NCBI RefSeq assembly: GCF_030440595.1
Contig: NZ_CP047452.1
Span: forward strand, 930,001-994,000
Direction: 5' to 3'
Source of the DNA: Corynebacterium glucuronolyticum DSM 44120
GTDB taxonomy: Bacteria > Actinomycetota > Actinomycetes > Mycobacteriales > Mycobacteriaceae
Length of the DNA stretch: 64,000 nucleotides
The notes beneath the pieces are model-generated. The model made no database searches, was not told where the DNA came from, and saw nothing but the letters and a program-made list of their open reading frames with translations. Shown piece by piece: positions 1 to 10,477 of the stretch. A program made the position numbers and the translations under genes. Within the stretch, counting starts at the first letter, position 1, and every line of letters begins with the position of its first letter.

Positions 1-126
1 GCCCACATCGTCAACCTGTGCTGGAACGGGCTGAAAGACATGGAGGCTGCTCCGTCGCTGAAATTATTGGCCTCGGACACCAAGAGCGGGGAAGGCCACA
101 TCTCCGCGCCGGATGCTGCCGTATAG
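1..126 (+). CDS. C-terminal end of a regulator, probably TetR family (partial)
   Basis: Frame 1 is open from the window edge to a TAG at 124-126, giving 41 residues. The stretch HIVNLCWNGLK has the look of the last ligand-domain helix of TetR-type repressors, which commonly end with a similar Trp-containing helix and a short polar tail. The stop is 66 bases before the mfd start on the same strand, and a TetR-type gene just upstream of mfd is common in Mycobacteriales. The DNA-binding half lies outside the window, so the family call rests on a short tail and on position only. Confidence 0.55.
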   Translation, partial: AHIVNLCWNGLKDMEAAPSLKLLASDTKSGEGHISAPDAAV

Positions 127-192
127 TGCATAGTCGGTGCATCCGCGCGTATAGTGGCGTGGTTTCCAAATAAGAGAAGGGGAGATGTAGCT

Positions 193-3100
193 GTGCCGAC
201 GCTGAGCGGTGTGTTGTCCGTTGCACGCAAAGATCGGGCGATCGCGGGGGCGGTGAAAAACCTCGGGGAGGAAACTCTCCACATCACCGCGCCTGATGAG
301 GTGCGCCCGTGGCTTGTTGGTGCGCTGTCGGCGCATGTGCCGTTGCTTGTTGTGACGGCCAGTGGCCGGGAGGCAGAAGACCTCACTGCGGAGCTTACAG
401 CCATGATGGGAGACAAGGTCATGTACTACCCGTCATGGGAGACGCTGCCACACGAGCGCTTGAGCCCCGGTGTGGATATCATCGGCCAGCAGGCGAAAGT
501 GCTTCACCACCTGGATTCCCTAGACGTGGTAGTTACCGCCGCACGAGGACTCGCCCAACCCCTGGTAAACGAGGTGACGGGTCGGGATCCGGTGACAGTT
601 ACAGTGGGGGAGGACTACCCCTTTGAAGAGCTAATCGATTCCCTTGTCTTTCGCTCCTACTCCCGCGTCGACCTTGTTGCTGCTCGCGGTGAGTTCGCCG
701 TGCGTGGCGGCATCATCGACATTTTCCCCACAACCGCCAATAACCCAGTGCGCGTGGAATTTTGGGGCGATGAGGTAACCGAGATCACCACCTTTGCGGT
801 GGCTGATCAGCGCACCTATTCGGATGGCCAACTGAAAAAAGTTGATCTCTACCCGGCGCGCGCGTTGCCGATCACGGATGAAATCAAAAAGAGAGCGGAA
901 GCGCTCGCGCGAACCTACGGCGGCAACCAGGCGCTTGCACAGATCGTCGGCAAGGTTGCCGAGGGCATATCGGCGGACGGGATGGAGACCCTCATCCCGG
1001 TGCTGACGGATTCACCGCTCGTAACAATCGTCGACAAACTGCCGGAAGGCGCGCACGTCCTGCTTGTAGATCCAGAGCGGATCCGGACCCGCGTGGGCGA
1101 CCTGAAAGCAACAGACACCGAATTCCTCGAAGCGGGGTGGGAATTGGCGGCGATGGGAGGCGACGGCCCCGTCGACCACAAGGATCTTGACCTCGAGCCC
1201 TCGAGTTACCGCTCCCTCGAATCCCTTGAGGTAACCGCGCGTGAGCACGAAATCCCGCTGTGGACGTTGACCCCACCGGGGATGATGGCCAGCGACGATG
1301 CGGAGACTCTTCCCCTCAGCTTCGGAGACCTCGTACGGCCACGCGGAGATGAAAAGAAGATCTCCCAGCTCATGGAGCAGCTTCTCGCACACACCTTAGC
1401 CGGAGGCGCTGCGGTTTACATCTCCCCACAGAAAGCCAACTGTGCCCGGTTTGGAGACAAGCTCCACGAGCGAGGCATCGCGCATGTCCAGGGCACAGAG
1501 GGCATGAAGCCGAAGGCCGGAGCGGTCACCATTTACCAGGCTTTTTCCCACAACGGTGTAGTGTTCGTCCCACAGGATAGCGAGACACCGCTGGTTGTGG
1601 TGACGGAGACGGACGTGACCGGTAACCGTGTCGGCGACATCGCCGGGGCGAAGCGTCGCAAAGCCAAAAAGCGCAACCGTGTGGACCCACTGGCGCTGAC
1701 CGCTGGCGACTATGTCGTGCATGAAACGCACGGCATTGGCCGGTTTGTGAAGATGACCGAACGTGAGGTGCGCACCGGCGACGACACCTCCCGCCGCGAG
1801 TACATCGTGCTCGAGTACGCACCCAGCAGGCGCGGTGGCCCTCCCGATCAGCTGTACGTCCCCATGGACTCCCTCGACCTGCTCAGCAAGTACGTGGGCG
1901 GGGAGAAGCCGACGGTGTCCAAGATGGGGGGCGCCGATTGGAAGAAGACGAAGAAGAAAGCCCGCAGTGCGGTCAAGGAGATCGCAGCGGAGCTCGTCGA
2001 TCTGTACGCCAAACGTCGCGCCGCGCCAGGGCATGCGTTCGCGCCTGATTCCCCGTGGCAGGCGGAGATGGAGGATAACTTCCCCTACGTCGAAACCGAG
2101 GACCAGATGCTCGCCATCGACGCAGTGAAGCACGACATGGAGCAGCCGGTGCCCATGGACCGCGTGATCATCGGTGATGTGGGATACGGCAAAACGGAAG
2201 TTGCTGTCCGTGCGGCGTTCAAGGCGGTTCAGGACGGCAAGCAGGTCGCGGTTCTTGTGCCCACGACGCTTCTCGCGCAGCAGCACGAGGCGACGTTCAG
2301 GGAGCGGATGGATGGCTTTGGCATCACCATCCGCCAGTTGTCGCGCTTCACCCCCGACAAGCAGGCCCGCGAGATTATCAAGGGGCTTGTCGACGGCTCG
2401 GTGGACATCGTCATCGGTACCCACCGTTTGCTGCAGACTGGTGTGCAGTGGAAAGATCTCGGCCTCGTCATCGTCGACGAGGAGCAGCGCTTTGGCGTCG
2501 AGCACAAGGAGCACATCAAAGCCCTGCGCGCACACGTCGACGTGCTCACCATGTCCGCCACGCCGATTCCCCGCACGCTGGAAATGAGCATGTCCGGGAT
2601 CCGTGAGATGACGACGATCCTCACCCCGCCGCAAGATCGCCGCCCGGTGCTTACCTACGTCGGCGCGCAGGAAGACAAGCAGGTGGCGGCGGCGATTCGG
2701 CGTGAGCTGCTGCGCGACGGCCAGGTCTTTTATGTGCATAACCGCGTCAAGTCCATTGAGGAGCGTGCCCGCCAGCTGCGCGAGCTCGTTCCTGAGGCGC
2801 GCATCGTCGTTGCCCATGGGCAAATGAGCGAGGAGCAGCTGGAAAAAACGGTACAGGGCTTCTGGGACCGCGAATTCGACGTGCTCGTGTGCACGACGAT
2901 CGTGGAGACCGGATTGGACATCGCCAACGCCAACACGCTCATCGTTGAAAATGCGCACCACATGGGACTGTCGCAGCTGCACCAGCTGCGCGGTCGTGTC
3001 GGTCGCTCCCGTGAGCGTGCCTACGCATATTTCCTCTACCCCAAGGGACAGGTCTTGACGGAGACCTCGTACGAGCGGTTGACTACCATCGCCCAGAACA

Positions 3101-3849
3101 ACGATATGGGTGCCGGCATGGCCGTGGCCATGAAAGATCTTGAGATGCGAGGCGCCGGCAATGTCCTCGGTGCGGAGCAATCCGGCCATATCGCCGGAGT
3201 AGGGTTCGACCTCTACGTTCGCCTCGTGGAGGAAGCTGTGGAGGCGTTCCGTGCGCTCGCCGATGGCAAGCCTCTCGACGCGACCGACCAGCAGTCTGCT
3301 GAGATCCGCGTGGACCTCCCGGTGGATTCCCATATCCCCGACGACTACATCGCCTCGGAACGTCTGCGTCTGGAAATCTACCGCAAGCTTGCGGCGAGCC
3401 GCACGGAGGAGGACCTCCGTGGCGTGATGGAGGAAATGTCCGACCGCTACGGTCCGCTTCCCGAACCTGTTCTCAGGCTGCTCAGCGTCACTCGCCTGCG
3501 CCACCTGGCGCGCCGCGCGGGGATTGTGGATATCGCCCTGCAGGGCACCCGCGTGAAGCTGCATCCGCTGGAGCTTCCGGATTCCAAGCAGGTGCGCCTC
3601 AAGCGCCTGTATCCAGGATCCTCCTACCGGCCAGCAGCTAAGGCAGTGCAGGTGAAAGTGCCAAAGTCTGGTGCGGGACGGGTGAATGACAAGGAGCTGC
3701 GCGACACGGAACTGGTCCAGTGGGTGGCTGATGTCATTGCCGCGCTATGCGATGAAGAAGAGATCGATGTGACGGGCGCCCATAGCGGAAAAGATAACAA
3801 AAAGAAAAAGGTTATTTCCGTCGGCGGTGGACGTAGTAGCAAAAAGTAG
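193..3849 (+). CDS. mfd: Transcription-repair coupling factor Mfd
   Basis: Mfd is an ATP-driven DNA translocase that removes stalled RNA polymerase and recruits UvrA to lesions. The 1218-residue product has the family's full length and order: UvrB-like N-terminal part, RNA-polymerase-interaction/Tudor region around HETHGIGRFV (about residue 510), helicase motif I GDVGYGKT (about 661), motif II DEEQ (about 761), SATPIPRTL (about 790) and a C-terminal TRCF domain, then a Lys-rich tail. I chose GTG 193 because AGAAGGGGAG lies 9-10 bases upstream and the sequence from there (MPTLSGVL) matches where the family begins. An in-frame ATG at 154 would add 13 unlikely residues. mazG follows after 21 bases, as in mycobacteria (mfd-mazG-lpqU-eno). 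Confidence 0.97.
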   Translation: MPTLSGVLSVARKDRAIAGAVKNLGEETLHITAPDEVRPWLVGALSAHVPLLVVTASGREAEDLTAELTAMMGDKVMYYPSWETLPHERLSPGVDIIGQQAKVLHHLDSLDVVVTAARGLAQPLVNEVTGRDPVTVTVGEDYPFEELIDSLVFRSYSRVDLVAARGEFAVRGGIIDIFPTTANNPVRVEFWGDEVTEITTFAVADQRTYSDGQLKKVDLYPARALPITDEIKKRAEALARTYGGNQALAQIVGKVAEGISADGMETLIPVLTDSPLVTIVDKLPEGAHVLLVDPERIRTRVGDLKATDTEFLEAGWELAAMGGDGPVDHKDLDLEPSSYRSLESLEVTAREHEIPLWTLTPPGMMASDDAETLPLSFGDLVRPRGDEKKISQLMEQLLAHTLAGGAAVYISPQKANCARFGDKLHERGIAHVQGTEGMKPKAGAVTIYQAFSHNGVVFVPQDSETPLVVVTETDVTGNRVGDIAGAKRRKAKKRNRVDPLALTAGDYVVHETHGIGRFVKMTEREVRTGDDTSRREYIVLEYAPSRRGGPPDQLYVPMDSLDLLSKYVGGEKPTVSKMGGADWKKTKKKARSAVKEIAAELVDLYAKRRAAPGHAFAPDSPWQAEMEDNFPYVETEDQMLAIDAVKHDMEQPVPMDRVIIGDVGYGKTEVAVRAAFKAVQDGKQVAVLVPTTLLAQQHEATFRERMDGFGITIRQLSRFTPDKQAREIIKGLVDGSVDIVIGTHRLLQTGVQWKDLGLVIVDEEQRFGVEHKEHIKALRAHVDVLTMSATPIPRTLEMSMSGIREMTTILTPPQDRRPVLTYVGAQEDKQVAAAIRRELLRDGQVFYVHNRVKSIEERARQLRELVPEARIVVAHGQMSEEQLEKTVQGFWDREFDVLVCTTIVETGLDIANANTLIVENAHHMGLSQLHQLRGRVGRSRERAYAYFLYPKGQVLTETSYERLTTIAQNNDMGAGMAVAMKDLEMRGAGNVLGAEQSGHIAGVGFDLYVRLVEEAVEAFRALADGKPLDATDQQSAEIRVDLPVDSHIPDDYIASERLRLEIYRKLAASRTEEDLRGVMEEMSDRYGPLPEPVLRLLSVTRLRHLARRAGIVDIALQGTRVKLHPLELPDSKQVRLKRLYPGSSYRPAAKAVQVKVPKSGAGRVNDKELRDTELVQWVADVIAALCDEEEIDVTGAHSGKDNKKKKVISVGGGRSSKK

Positions 3850-3870
3850 CGGGTGGTTTAAACTAGTCCC

Positions 3871-4677
3871 ATGGCTGTGCTTCTGCTTGATCCTCGGTTC
3901 CCCGATGTTATGCCGTTCTCCGTGGCCAAGATGGAGGGGACAAAAGTGGCATACACTGCGGAGGTCCCCATCAGTGTGCGCTGGGCGCTGTGCGATACGT
4001 TCCCCACAGCACGTGATGAGGAAGCGGAGCTCCTCATCACCACTGATCTTTCCGTTGAGCAGGTGCGAAAGTGGCTTGCTGCAGGGCATGAGCTGTTCCA
4101 AGTTCCCACCGCGAAGTTCAAGTACCCCGAGGTGACTGATGCTGCTGAGGTCATGGCCCAGGCCCGCAAAAGAGGGGAGTGGGAGGCTGGACAGACGCAC
4201 ACGTCTCTCTTGCCCTACCTGAAAGAGGAGACGGAGGAGTTCATTGAGGCGGTCGAGTCCGGGGCGAGCGACGAGGAGATCAAAAAGGAGCTGTCGGATA
4301 TCTTCCTGCAGGTTCTTTTCCATGCTCAGATCGCCAGTGAGCGTGGCGCTTTCGACCTCGGGGACGTGGCCCACGCGTTCACCGAAAAGATGCACTCCCG
4401 TGCACCCTATCTTTTCGACGGTTCAACCGGTCGCGTAACCACTGAGTTCCAGGACAAGCTGTGGCAGGACGGCAAAAAGCAGGAACAAAGACAAGAGCAG
4501 GAACCAGACCAGGATCCCGAGGTTCCATCTGCGGAAACCGTCGGAAAAACAACGACGACATCTACGTCCACATCGACATCGTCGAAGTTTGTTAGCGGGA
4601 ACCGTACAGCTTCGGACACCGCAGAAAAGAAAAGCGCAGATGCCACTGCGCGGGCTTCGGAGAAGGATGCCGAATAA
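3871..4677 (+). CDS. mazG: MazG family nucleoside triphosphate pyrophosphohydrolase
   Basis: MazG hydrolyses (d)NTPs to NMP and PPi, cleaning the nucleotide pool and lowering alarmone levels. The catalytic all-alpha MazG domain runs from about residue 100 to 205, with the metal-binding acidic helices KEETEEFIEAVE (about 116) and KKELSDIFLQVLFHA (about 138). The first 95 residues are the less conserved N-terminal part seen in actinobacterial MazG. The last 55-60 residues are a low-complexity tail: a Gln/Glu/Asp-rich stretch, then a Thr/Ser run, then Lys/Ala/Glu. Such a tail is not part of the enzyme fold. The gene is 21 bases behind mfd and probably co-transcribed with it. Confidence 0.93.
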   Translation: MAVLLLDPRFPDVMPFSVAKMEGTKVAYTAEVPISVRWALCDTFPTARDEEAELLITTDLSVEQVRKWLAAGHELFQVPTAKFKYPEVTDAAEVMAQARKRGEWEAGQTHTSLLPYLKEETEEFIEAVESGASDEEIKKELSDIFLQVLFHAQIASERGAFDLGDVAHAFTEKMHSRAPYLFDGSTGRVTTEFQDKLWQDGKKQEQRQEQEPDQDPEVPSAETVGKTTTTSTSTSTSSKFVSGNRTASDTAEKKSADATARASEKDAE

Positions 4678-5020
4678 ATAAGAAGTCGGCCTGTTAAGCA
4701 GCCGAGTAAGTAAGAGTGAGTAAGAAGCCGAGTAAGTAAGTCACGCACGTCACTTTTCCACCAGTAGGACACCGCAAAACACGCCACGGGGAAATCCGGT
4801 GGGACACCCGAAGAGCGGGTGAAGGGAAATGATAAGAGAATCGCAGGCGAGCGTGATGACGTTTTGCCGTGCGCCAGCCCGCTACCCCGGTTAGCAGGAC
4901 CGAGCCCACCCCGCCGAGTAAGGAAGACATCCGCTGCGAGCGGAATCATTCTTTCCCCATTGGGACATCGGGATCACGGAGGCAGAAACCAGGTTACCCA
5001 CGAAGACTGCATCACCCCCA
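4678..5020. repeat. Spacer with short direct repeats, no gene seen
   Basis: No convincing coding region lies here. The start of the spacer holds a direct repeat: GCCGAGTAAGTAAG occurs at 4701-4714 and again at 4727-4740, within a run of GTAAG units. The remainder is unremarkable and leads into the 19-bp tandem array. Confidence 0.7.
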
Positions 5021-5134
5021 TGTAAGCGAAAGCATGGCATGCAAGCGAAAGCATGGCATGCAAGCGAAAGCATGACATGCGAACGAAAGCATCACACGCA
5101 TGTGAAAGCATCACATGCGTGTGAATGAGACACA
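5021..5134. repeat. Six-copy 19-bp tandem repeat
   Basis: Six head-to-tail 19-bp units lie at 5021-5039, 5040-5058, 5059-5077, 5078-5096, 5097-5115 and 5116-5134. The consensus is TGCAAGCGAAAGCATGGCA. The first three differ from each other at one or two positions and the last three diverge progressively, so the array looks like slippage growth with decay at the porin side. There are no spacers, so it is not CRISPR. It sits between the convergent ends of mazG (+) and the porin gene (-). Confidence 0.9.
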
Positions 5135-5182
5135 GGGTTTAACCTGCCGACTCGGGGTAGCCGGGTTGGGCGGGTTTCTCTA

Positions 5183-5569
5183 CTAGGAGCTGAGAGAGGT
5201 CACCATCGGAAGGTACTGCGCGAGCTGGCTCGAGCCGATGGACTGGAGAAAGCTCTCCACCGGATCCGGCTTCACAATGCCACACTCCTGAGCCTTACCA
5301 CTGATATCAGTGGTGGTCTTTGCTTGGAGAAGCTTCAGGCCATCGACATTTTTGAGAATCCCCTGGGTAAGGAGATTTGATTTCGCATCGAGCTGACCTT
5401 GCAAATCGGCGCGCGTGGTCTGGGGGTTGATGGAGACGATGAGTGGAAGGCCGGCGCGCAGAGCGTCGCACTCCTGTGGCGTGACCTCGGCACTTGCGGC
5501 AGGTGCGGAGATGATTCCCGCAGTACATGCAGCCGCCGCAGTGAGCAGCGTAGCAATTGTCTTTTTCAT
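5183..5569 (-). CDS. porB: PorB-like alpha-helical mycomembrane porin (secreted)
   Basis: The 128-residue product has a clear signal peptide with a cut after ASA (residue 27), leaving about 101 residues. The mature part is helical in character and has exactly two cysteines, 62 residues apart (C34 and C96), as expected for the disulfide-closed helical core of corynebacterial PorB. In C. glutamicum the anion-selective porins PorB and PorC are encoded beside eno, and here eno lies 1.3 kb away. Those porins form channels in the mycolic-acid outer membrane. The RBS GAAAGGG is 8 bases before the ATG. The family call combines size, cysteines and position, so a different small secreted protein remains possible. 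Confidence 0.65.
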   Translation of the reverse strand: MKKTIATLLTAAAACTAGIISAPAASAEVTPQECDALRAGLPLIVSINPQTTRADLQGQLDAKSNLLTQGILKNVDGLKLLQAKTTTDISGKAQECGIVKPDPVESFLQSIGSSQLAQYLPMVTSLSS

Positions 5570-5592
5570 GGTGAGCCCTTTCGTAAAACGAT

Positions 5593-5598
5593 AGTATA
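5593..5598 (-). promoter_or_regulatory. -10 box of the porin gene
   Basis: On the minus strand the sequence TATACT stands 24 bases upstream of the porin ATG, ahead of a GAAAGGG ribosome site. It is a near-consensus -10 hexamer and no other candidate is as good in the divergent spacer 5570-5732. Confidence 0.55.
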
Positions 5599-5732
5599 TA
5601 GGACAGCTTTCATGTTACTACTGGTACTGAAGTGACGCATGGGATTTCTAAGATGGGAATTACCTGACAGTGTTGTCTATGTTGAGTGGGAAGGAACAGC
5701 ACCTGGAGCGGGCACATGTAAAATTTCGGGCT

Positions 5733-6548
5733 ATGGCGAAAAGCGTGAGGACAGTGACAGGATGCGGGTGTGGACTCGCGGTGGCGCTCATCGCTGTGAT
5801 CATCGGGGTGGGGCTTTTGGTGCAGCTCATGGGGGTGCCCGTGCCGTTGCAACCTCGCCTCCCTATTCCCGATGATGTGCCACCTGCCGCTGCAGAACCG
5901 GCGCCGAAGATCGACACAAACGCGCCGGGTCGGACCTCAGATAAGTTGGGTTTCTGGGCAGATCCGCTGGCCAAGGACCTTGGCTTCTCCTCGGCCGCGC
6001 TCCGCGCATACGGGAATGCCGAGATTATCGCCAACGAATCGTATCCAGACTGCCATCTTTCTTGGAACACTCTCGCCGGAATCGGTTTTGTGGAAACCCG
6101 TCACGGAACCTACACCGGCCGTATCTTCGACGGCGCAGCAATCGACGAGAACGGATTCGTCCAGCCGGCCATTTTTGGTCCTCAGTTGGACGGTAATTCT
6201 GGCTTTGCTTTGGTAAAAGACACGGACAATGGCGAAATGGATGGCGATGCCGAGCTCGATCGCGCTGTGGGGCCCTTGCAGTTTATCCCTGAAACGTGGC
6301 GGCGCTTTTCCCGCGATGCCGATGGTGATGGTGTCCCCAATCCACAGCAGATAGACGATGCGGCGCTGACAACCGCCGTCATGCTTTGCGCAAATGGTGG
6401 CGATCTCTCCACGCCGGAAGGGTGGACGAAGGCCGTCCGATCCTACAACCAGTCCACTGAATATGTGATGAGTGTCCGCGACGCGGCTGCGTCCTACGCT
6501 TTGGGGCAACCGGCGTACAAGACAGGATCGATTTCTCACATTTTTTAG
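5733..6548 (+). CDS. Membrane-anchored lytic murein transglycosylase, LpqU-like
   Basis: The protein (271 residues from ATG 5733) has an N-terminal membrane anchor at about residues 9-34, a Pro/Ala-rich linker, and an SLT-like domain. The signature GIGFVETRHGTY carries the catalytic glutamate near residue 120, and VGPLQFIPETWRRF and SYNQSTEYV follow as in membrane-bound lytic transglycosylase B proteins. It would cleave the MurNAc-GlcNAc bond of peptidoglycan in the periplasm. In M. tuberculosis the same slot between mazG and eno is held by LpqU. In-frame ATGs at 5670 and 5679 would give longer forms, and none of the candidates has a strong ribosome site, so the start is uncertain. Confidence 0.85.
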   Translation: MAKSVRTVTGCGCGLAVALIAVIIGVGLLVQLMGVPVPLQPRLPIPDDVPPAAAEPAPKIDTNAPGRTSDKLGFWADPLAKDLGFSSAALRAYGNAEIIANESYPDCHLSWNTLAGIGFVETRHGTYTGRIFDGAAIDENGFVQPAIFGPQLDGNSGFALVKDTDNGEMDGDAELDRAVGPLQFIPETWRRFSRDADGDGVPNPQQIDDAALTTAVMLCANGGDLSTPEGWTKAVRSYNQSTEYVMSVRDAAASYALGQPAYKTGSISHIF

Positions 6549-8139
<1,591 letters not shown>

Positions 8140-8179
8140 GGCAGGGATTCATACGCCCGCCTAAGGCTTTTTAGAACGA

Positions 8180-8208
8180 CCGCGCCCCTTTCCTGGGGCG
8201 CGGTTTTT
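8180..8208 (+). terminator. Rho-independent terminator of eno
   Basis: CCGCGCCCC (8180-8188) pairs with GGGGCGCGG (8195-8203) around a 6-base loop and is followed by TTTTT. Confidence 0.92.
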
Positions 8209-8296
8209 CTCATCCACGGGGCATCCCCGAAACGACGCTGCGGGCTATTATGGTGGAGTTGTAGTTGTTGTTCCCACCCTGAGGATAGATTTGTCG

Positions 8297-8839
8297 ATGA
8301 AACCTTCACGCTCTGTTCCCGTCACTCGCCGAATGGTCGATGAAACGCGCCAAACGGCGGGACGTGCGAGAACAGCGGGCACGAGAGGCGGGGGGAGTGC
8401 CTCTGGAGGTGTCCGACGCCGTGGCGCGGGAGTGGAGCTTACGCCCGGTCACTGGGTGGTTGTCATCCTCACAGTGATTATCGTTCTCGTGGCTATAGCT
8501 ATCCCGTTGAAGAACTACTTCCAGCAACGGGGGGAAATTGCTCGACTTGAAACATCCATCGCGGCGAAGGAACAACGCCAGAAGGATATCGCCGCCGAAA
8601 TCGATAAATACTCCAATGACGCGTACAAGGATGAGCTCGCCCGTAACCGCTTTGGCACGACGAAGCCGGGGGAACTTGCGTACCGCATCAATGACCCGCG
8701 TATGACGGACGACAACTCGCTCACCAGTGTCGCAGAGGACCTCATCGTTGAGTACCCCTGGTACGAGGATCTGTGGCGCTCAGTGACGGTTCCACCTGAC
8801 CCAGACCAGTTGGAGGAGCAGGAGGATGTGGCACAATAA
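8297..8839 (+). CDS. FtsB/DivIC-type septum formation initiator
   Basis: A small bitopic division protein (180 residues). A basic, Gly/Arg-rich cytoplasmic tail (1-50) is followed by one membrane segment (about 52-71), a coiled coil (about 75-105) and a short extracellular domain with the RFGTTKPGELAYRI-type motif typical of the DivIC/FtsB family. It would stabilise FtsQ-FtsL at the septum. It lies directly after eno, as Rv1024 does in M. tuberculosis. A TTG at 8291, two codons earlier, has better spacing to GAGG (8281-8284) and is an equally good start. The next gene begins 5 bases after the stop. Confidence 0.85.
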   Translation: MKPSRSVPVTRRMVDETRQTAGRARTAGTRGGGSASGGVRRRGAGVELTPGHWVVVILTVIIVLVAIAIPLKNYFQQRGEIARLETSIAAKEQRQKDIAAEIDKYSNDAYKDELARNRFGTTKPGELAYRINDPRMTDDNSLTSVAEDLIVEYPWYEDLWRSVTVPPDPDQLEEQEDVAQ

Positions 8840-8844
8840 GTGCC

Positions 8845-9405
8845 ATGACATCTACCCCCCTTGCAGCCGACCTAGCACGTGTAACTGAGCAGCTGGGTCG
8901 CGAGCCTCGTGGTGTGGTGGCCATCGCCTACCGCACTCCGGATGGCGAGCCCGCCGTGATCACTACGTCCCCGAGGCTTCCCGACGGCACCCCGTTTCCC
9001 ACTCTGTATTACCTCACGGATCCGCGCCTGACTGCGGAGGCTAGCAAGCTGGAAGTGGCTCACGTCATGCGTTGGATGACTGCTCGGCTAGGCGAGGACG
9101 AGGAACTTGCCGCCGATTACCGGGCGGCTCACAAGCACTACTTGGACACTCGCAACGCGATGGAGGATCTGGGGACGACCTTCTCCGGCGGAGGAATGCC
9201 GGACCGCGTCAAATGTCTGCACGTTCTCATCGCCTACGCGCTCGCTGAGGGGCCGAAACGAGTGCGGCTGGGGACAGAAGCCGTCGCGCTGGCTGCGTGG
9301 CACGATGAGTCGCTACGTGGTACGGCGATCCCCGAAGATTGGCCGACGGTAGAACAACTCGGCATCGACCCGACCCAGTTCGACTTCATCCACGCGGAGG
9401 CATAA
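8845..9405 (+). CDS. DUF501 domain protein
   Basis: A 186-residue soluble protein of the DUF501 family, conserved in actinobacteria between the divisome gene and ppx (Rv1025 in M. tuberculosis). Recognisable stretches are LGREPRGVVAIAYR at the start and PDRVKCLHVLIAYALAEG near residue 115-130, with the invariant Cys-Leu-His. Its biochemical role is not known. It is packed between the division protein (5 bases) and ppx (7 bases), which points to one transcript. Confidence 0.88.
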   Translation: MTSTPLAADLARVTEQLGREPRGVVAIAYRTPDGEPAVITTSPRLPDGTPFPTLYYLTDPRLTAEASKLEVAHVMRWMTARLGEDEELAADYRAAHKHYLDTRNAMEDLGTTFSGGGMPDRVKCLHVLIAYALAEGPKRVRLGTEAVALAAWHDESLRGTAIPEDWPTVEQLGIDPTQFDFIHAEA

Positions 9406-9412
9406 AACAATC

Positions 9413-10369
9413 ATGCAGCGTATTGCAGCGATTGACTGCGGGACCAACTCTTTGCGCCTCCTCGTTTCTGATGTGGGAAGCGAGGACATTCGGCAGGTTA
9501 CCCGCACGATGGAGATCATTCGTTTGGGGGAAGGGGTCGATGAGACAGGGCACATCAGCCCGGCCGCCATTGAGCGTGCCCGCGTCGTCCTGGAAAAATA
9601 CGTGGACCACATGGTTCGCGAGAATGTTCGCGCCGTGCGGATGGTTGCCACGTCCGCGTCTCGTGACGCAGAAAACCGCGATGAGTTCTTCGACATGACA
9701 GAGCGGGTTCTCTCCAAAGTCCAGCCCGGCGCGCGCGCCGAGGTCATCGATGGCACCGAGGAAGCAAAGTTGAGCTTCATCGGTGCCGTGAAGGACCTGC
9801 CTCCTACCAACGAGCCGATCCTCGTCATTGACCTTGGTGGTGGTTCGACGGAGTTTATTGTCGGCAAGCAAAACGGTGAGATCCTTGGCGCTTACTCCAC
9901 GCGGATGGGGTGCGTCCGTTTGACGGAGCGTTTCCTTCACACGCAGCCGCCGACACCCGACGAGATTGCTGCCGCTCGTGCCTATGTACGTGAACAGCTC
10001 GCCGAGGTAGAAGCTACCGTGCCGGTCAACAAGGCCACGTCCTACGTGGGGTGTGCGGGCACGTTTACCACGCTTTCTGCCATCGCTCAGGGACTTGAGG
10101 AATATGACGAGCAGGCGATACACATGTCCACGATGCGCACGCAGGGGCTGAAAATGGTGACCCACGATTTGCTCGGTCAGACGGGTGCGCAGCGTGCGAT
10201 GCTTCCGGTCATGCACCCGGGACGTGCCGATGTCATTGGCGGTGGTTCCATTGTGGTGGAGGAGACCGTAGACTTCATGCGTAGCCGTGCGGGTTTGGAC
10301 ACGATCACGATCTCTGAGCATGACATTCTCGACGGGATCATCGCTGGTTTGGCGCAAGAGGTGCGGTAG
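9413..10369 (+). CDS. ppx: Exopolyphosphatase / pppGpp phosphohydrolase (Ppx/GppA family)
   Basis: The 318-residue protein has the ASKHA fold landmarks of the family: IDCGTNSLRLLV (phosphate-1 loop, residues 7-18), the VATSASRDAENRDEF stretch, the phosphate-2 loop VIDLGGGSTEFIVG (about 139-152) and the C-terminal GGGSIVVEE. It is the short form without the extra C-terminal HD-like domain, as in M. tuberculosis Ppx2 (Rv1026) and C. glutamicum Ppx2. It is expected to hydrolyse polyphosphate from the end, or the 5' phosphate of pppGpp; the sequence alone does not decide between these. Last gene of the eno-side cluster. Confidence 0.92.
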   Translation: MQRIAAIDCGTNSLRLLVSDVGSEDIRQVTRTMEIIRLGEGVDETGHISPAAIERARVVLEKYVDHMVRENVRAVRMVATSASRDAENRDEFFDMTERVLSKVQPGARAEVIDGTEEAKLSFIGAVKDLPPTNEPILVIDLGGGSTEFIVGKQNGEILGAYSTRMGCVRLTERFLHTQPPTPDEIAAARAYVREQLAEVEATVPVNKATSYVGCAGTFTTLSAIAQGLEEYDEQAIHMSTMRTQGLKMVTHDLLGQTGAQRAMLPVMHPGRADVIGGGSIVVEETVDFMRSRAGLDTITISEHDILDGIIAGLAQEVR

Positions 10370-10434
10370 CTAGCGGTAGACGCACTGGAGATTGGGTTTG
10401 CGTGTATGGCGCAGACCCTAATTTCCTCTCCGGA

Positions 10435-10440
10435 TATAGT
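10435..10440 (+). promoter_or_regulatory. -10 box upstream of the tRNA gene
   Basis: TATAGT lies 38 bases before the first base of the mature tRNA. No clear -35 is visible at 17 bases upstream. Confidence 0.5.
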
Positions 10441-10477
10441 GTCGATTATTCTTAAACGGTAGCCGCGTGAGTGGTGT

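Noticed and set aside
1396..3564. 722-codon open frame antisense to mfd
   Set aside because: It mirrors the codon pattern of mfd in a GC-rich region and resembles no protein.
5021..5134. CRISPR array
   Set aside because: Units are contiguous with no spacers and no cas genes are nearby.
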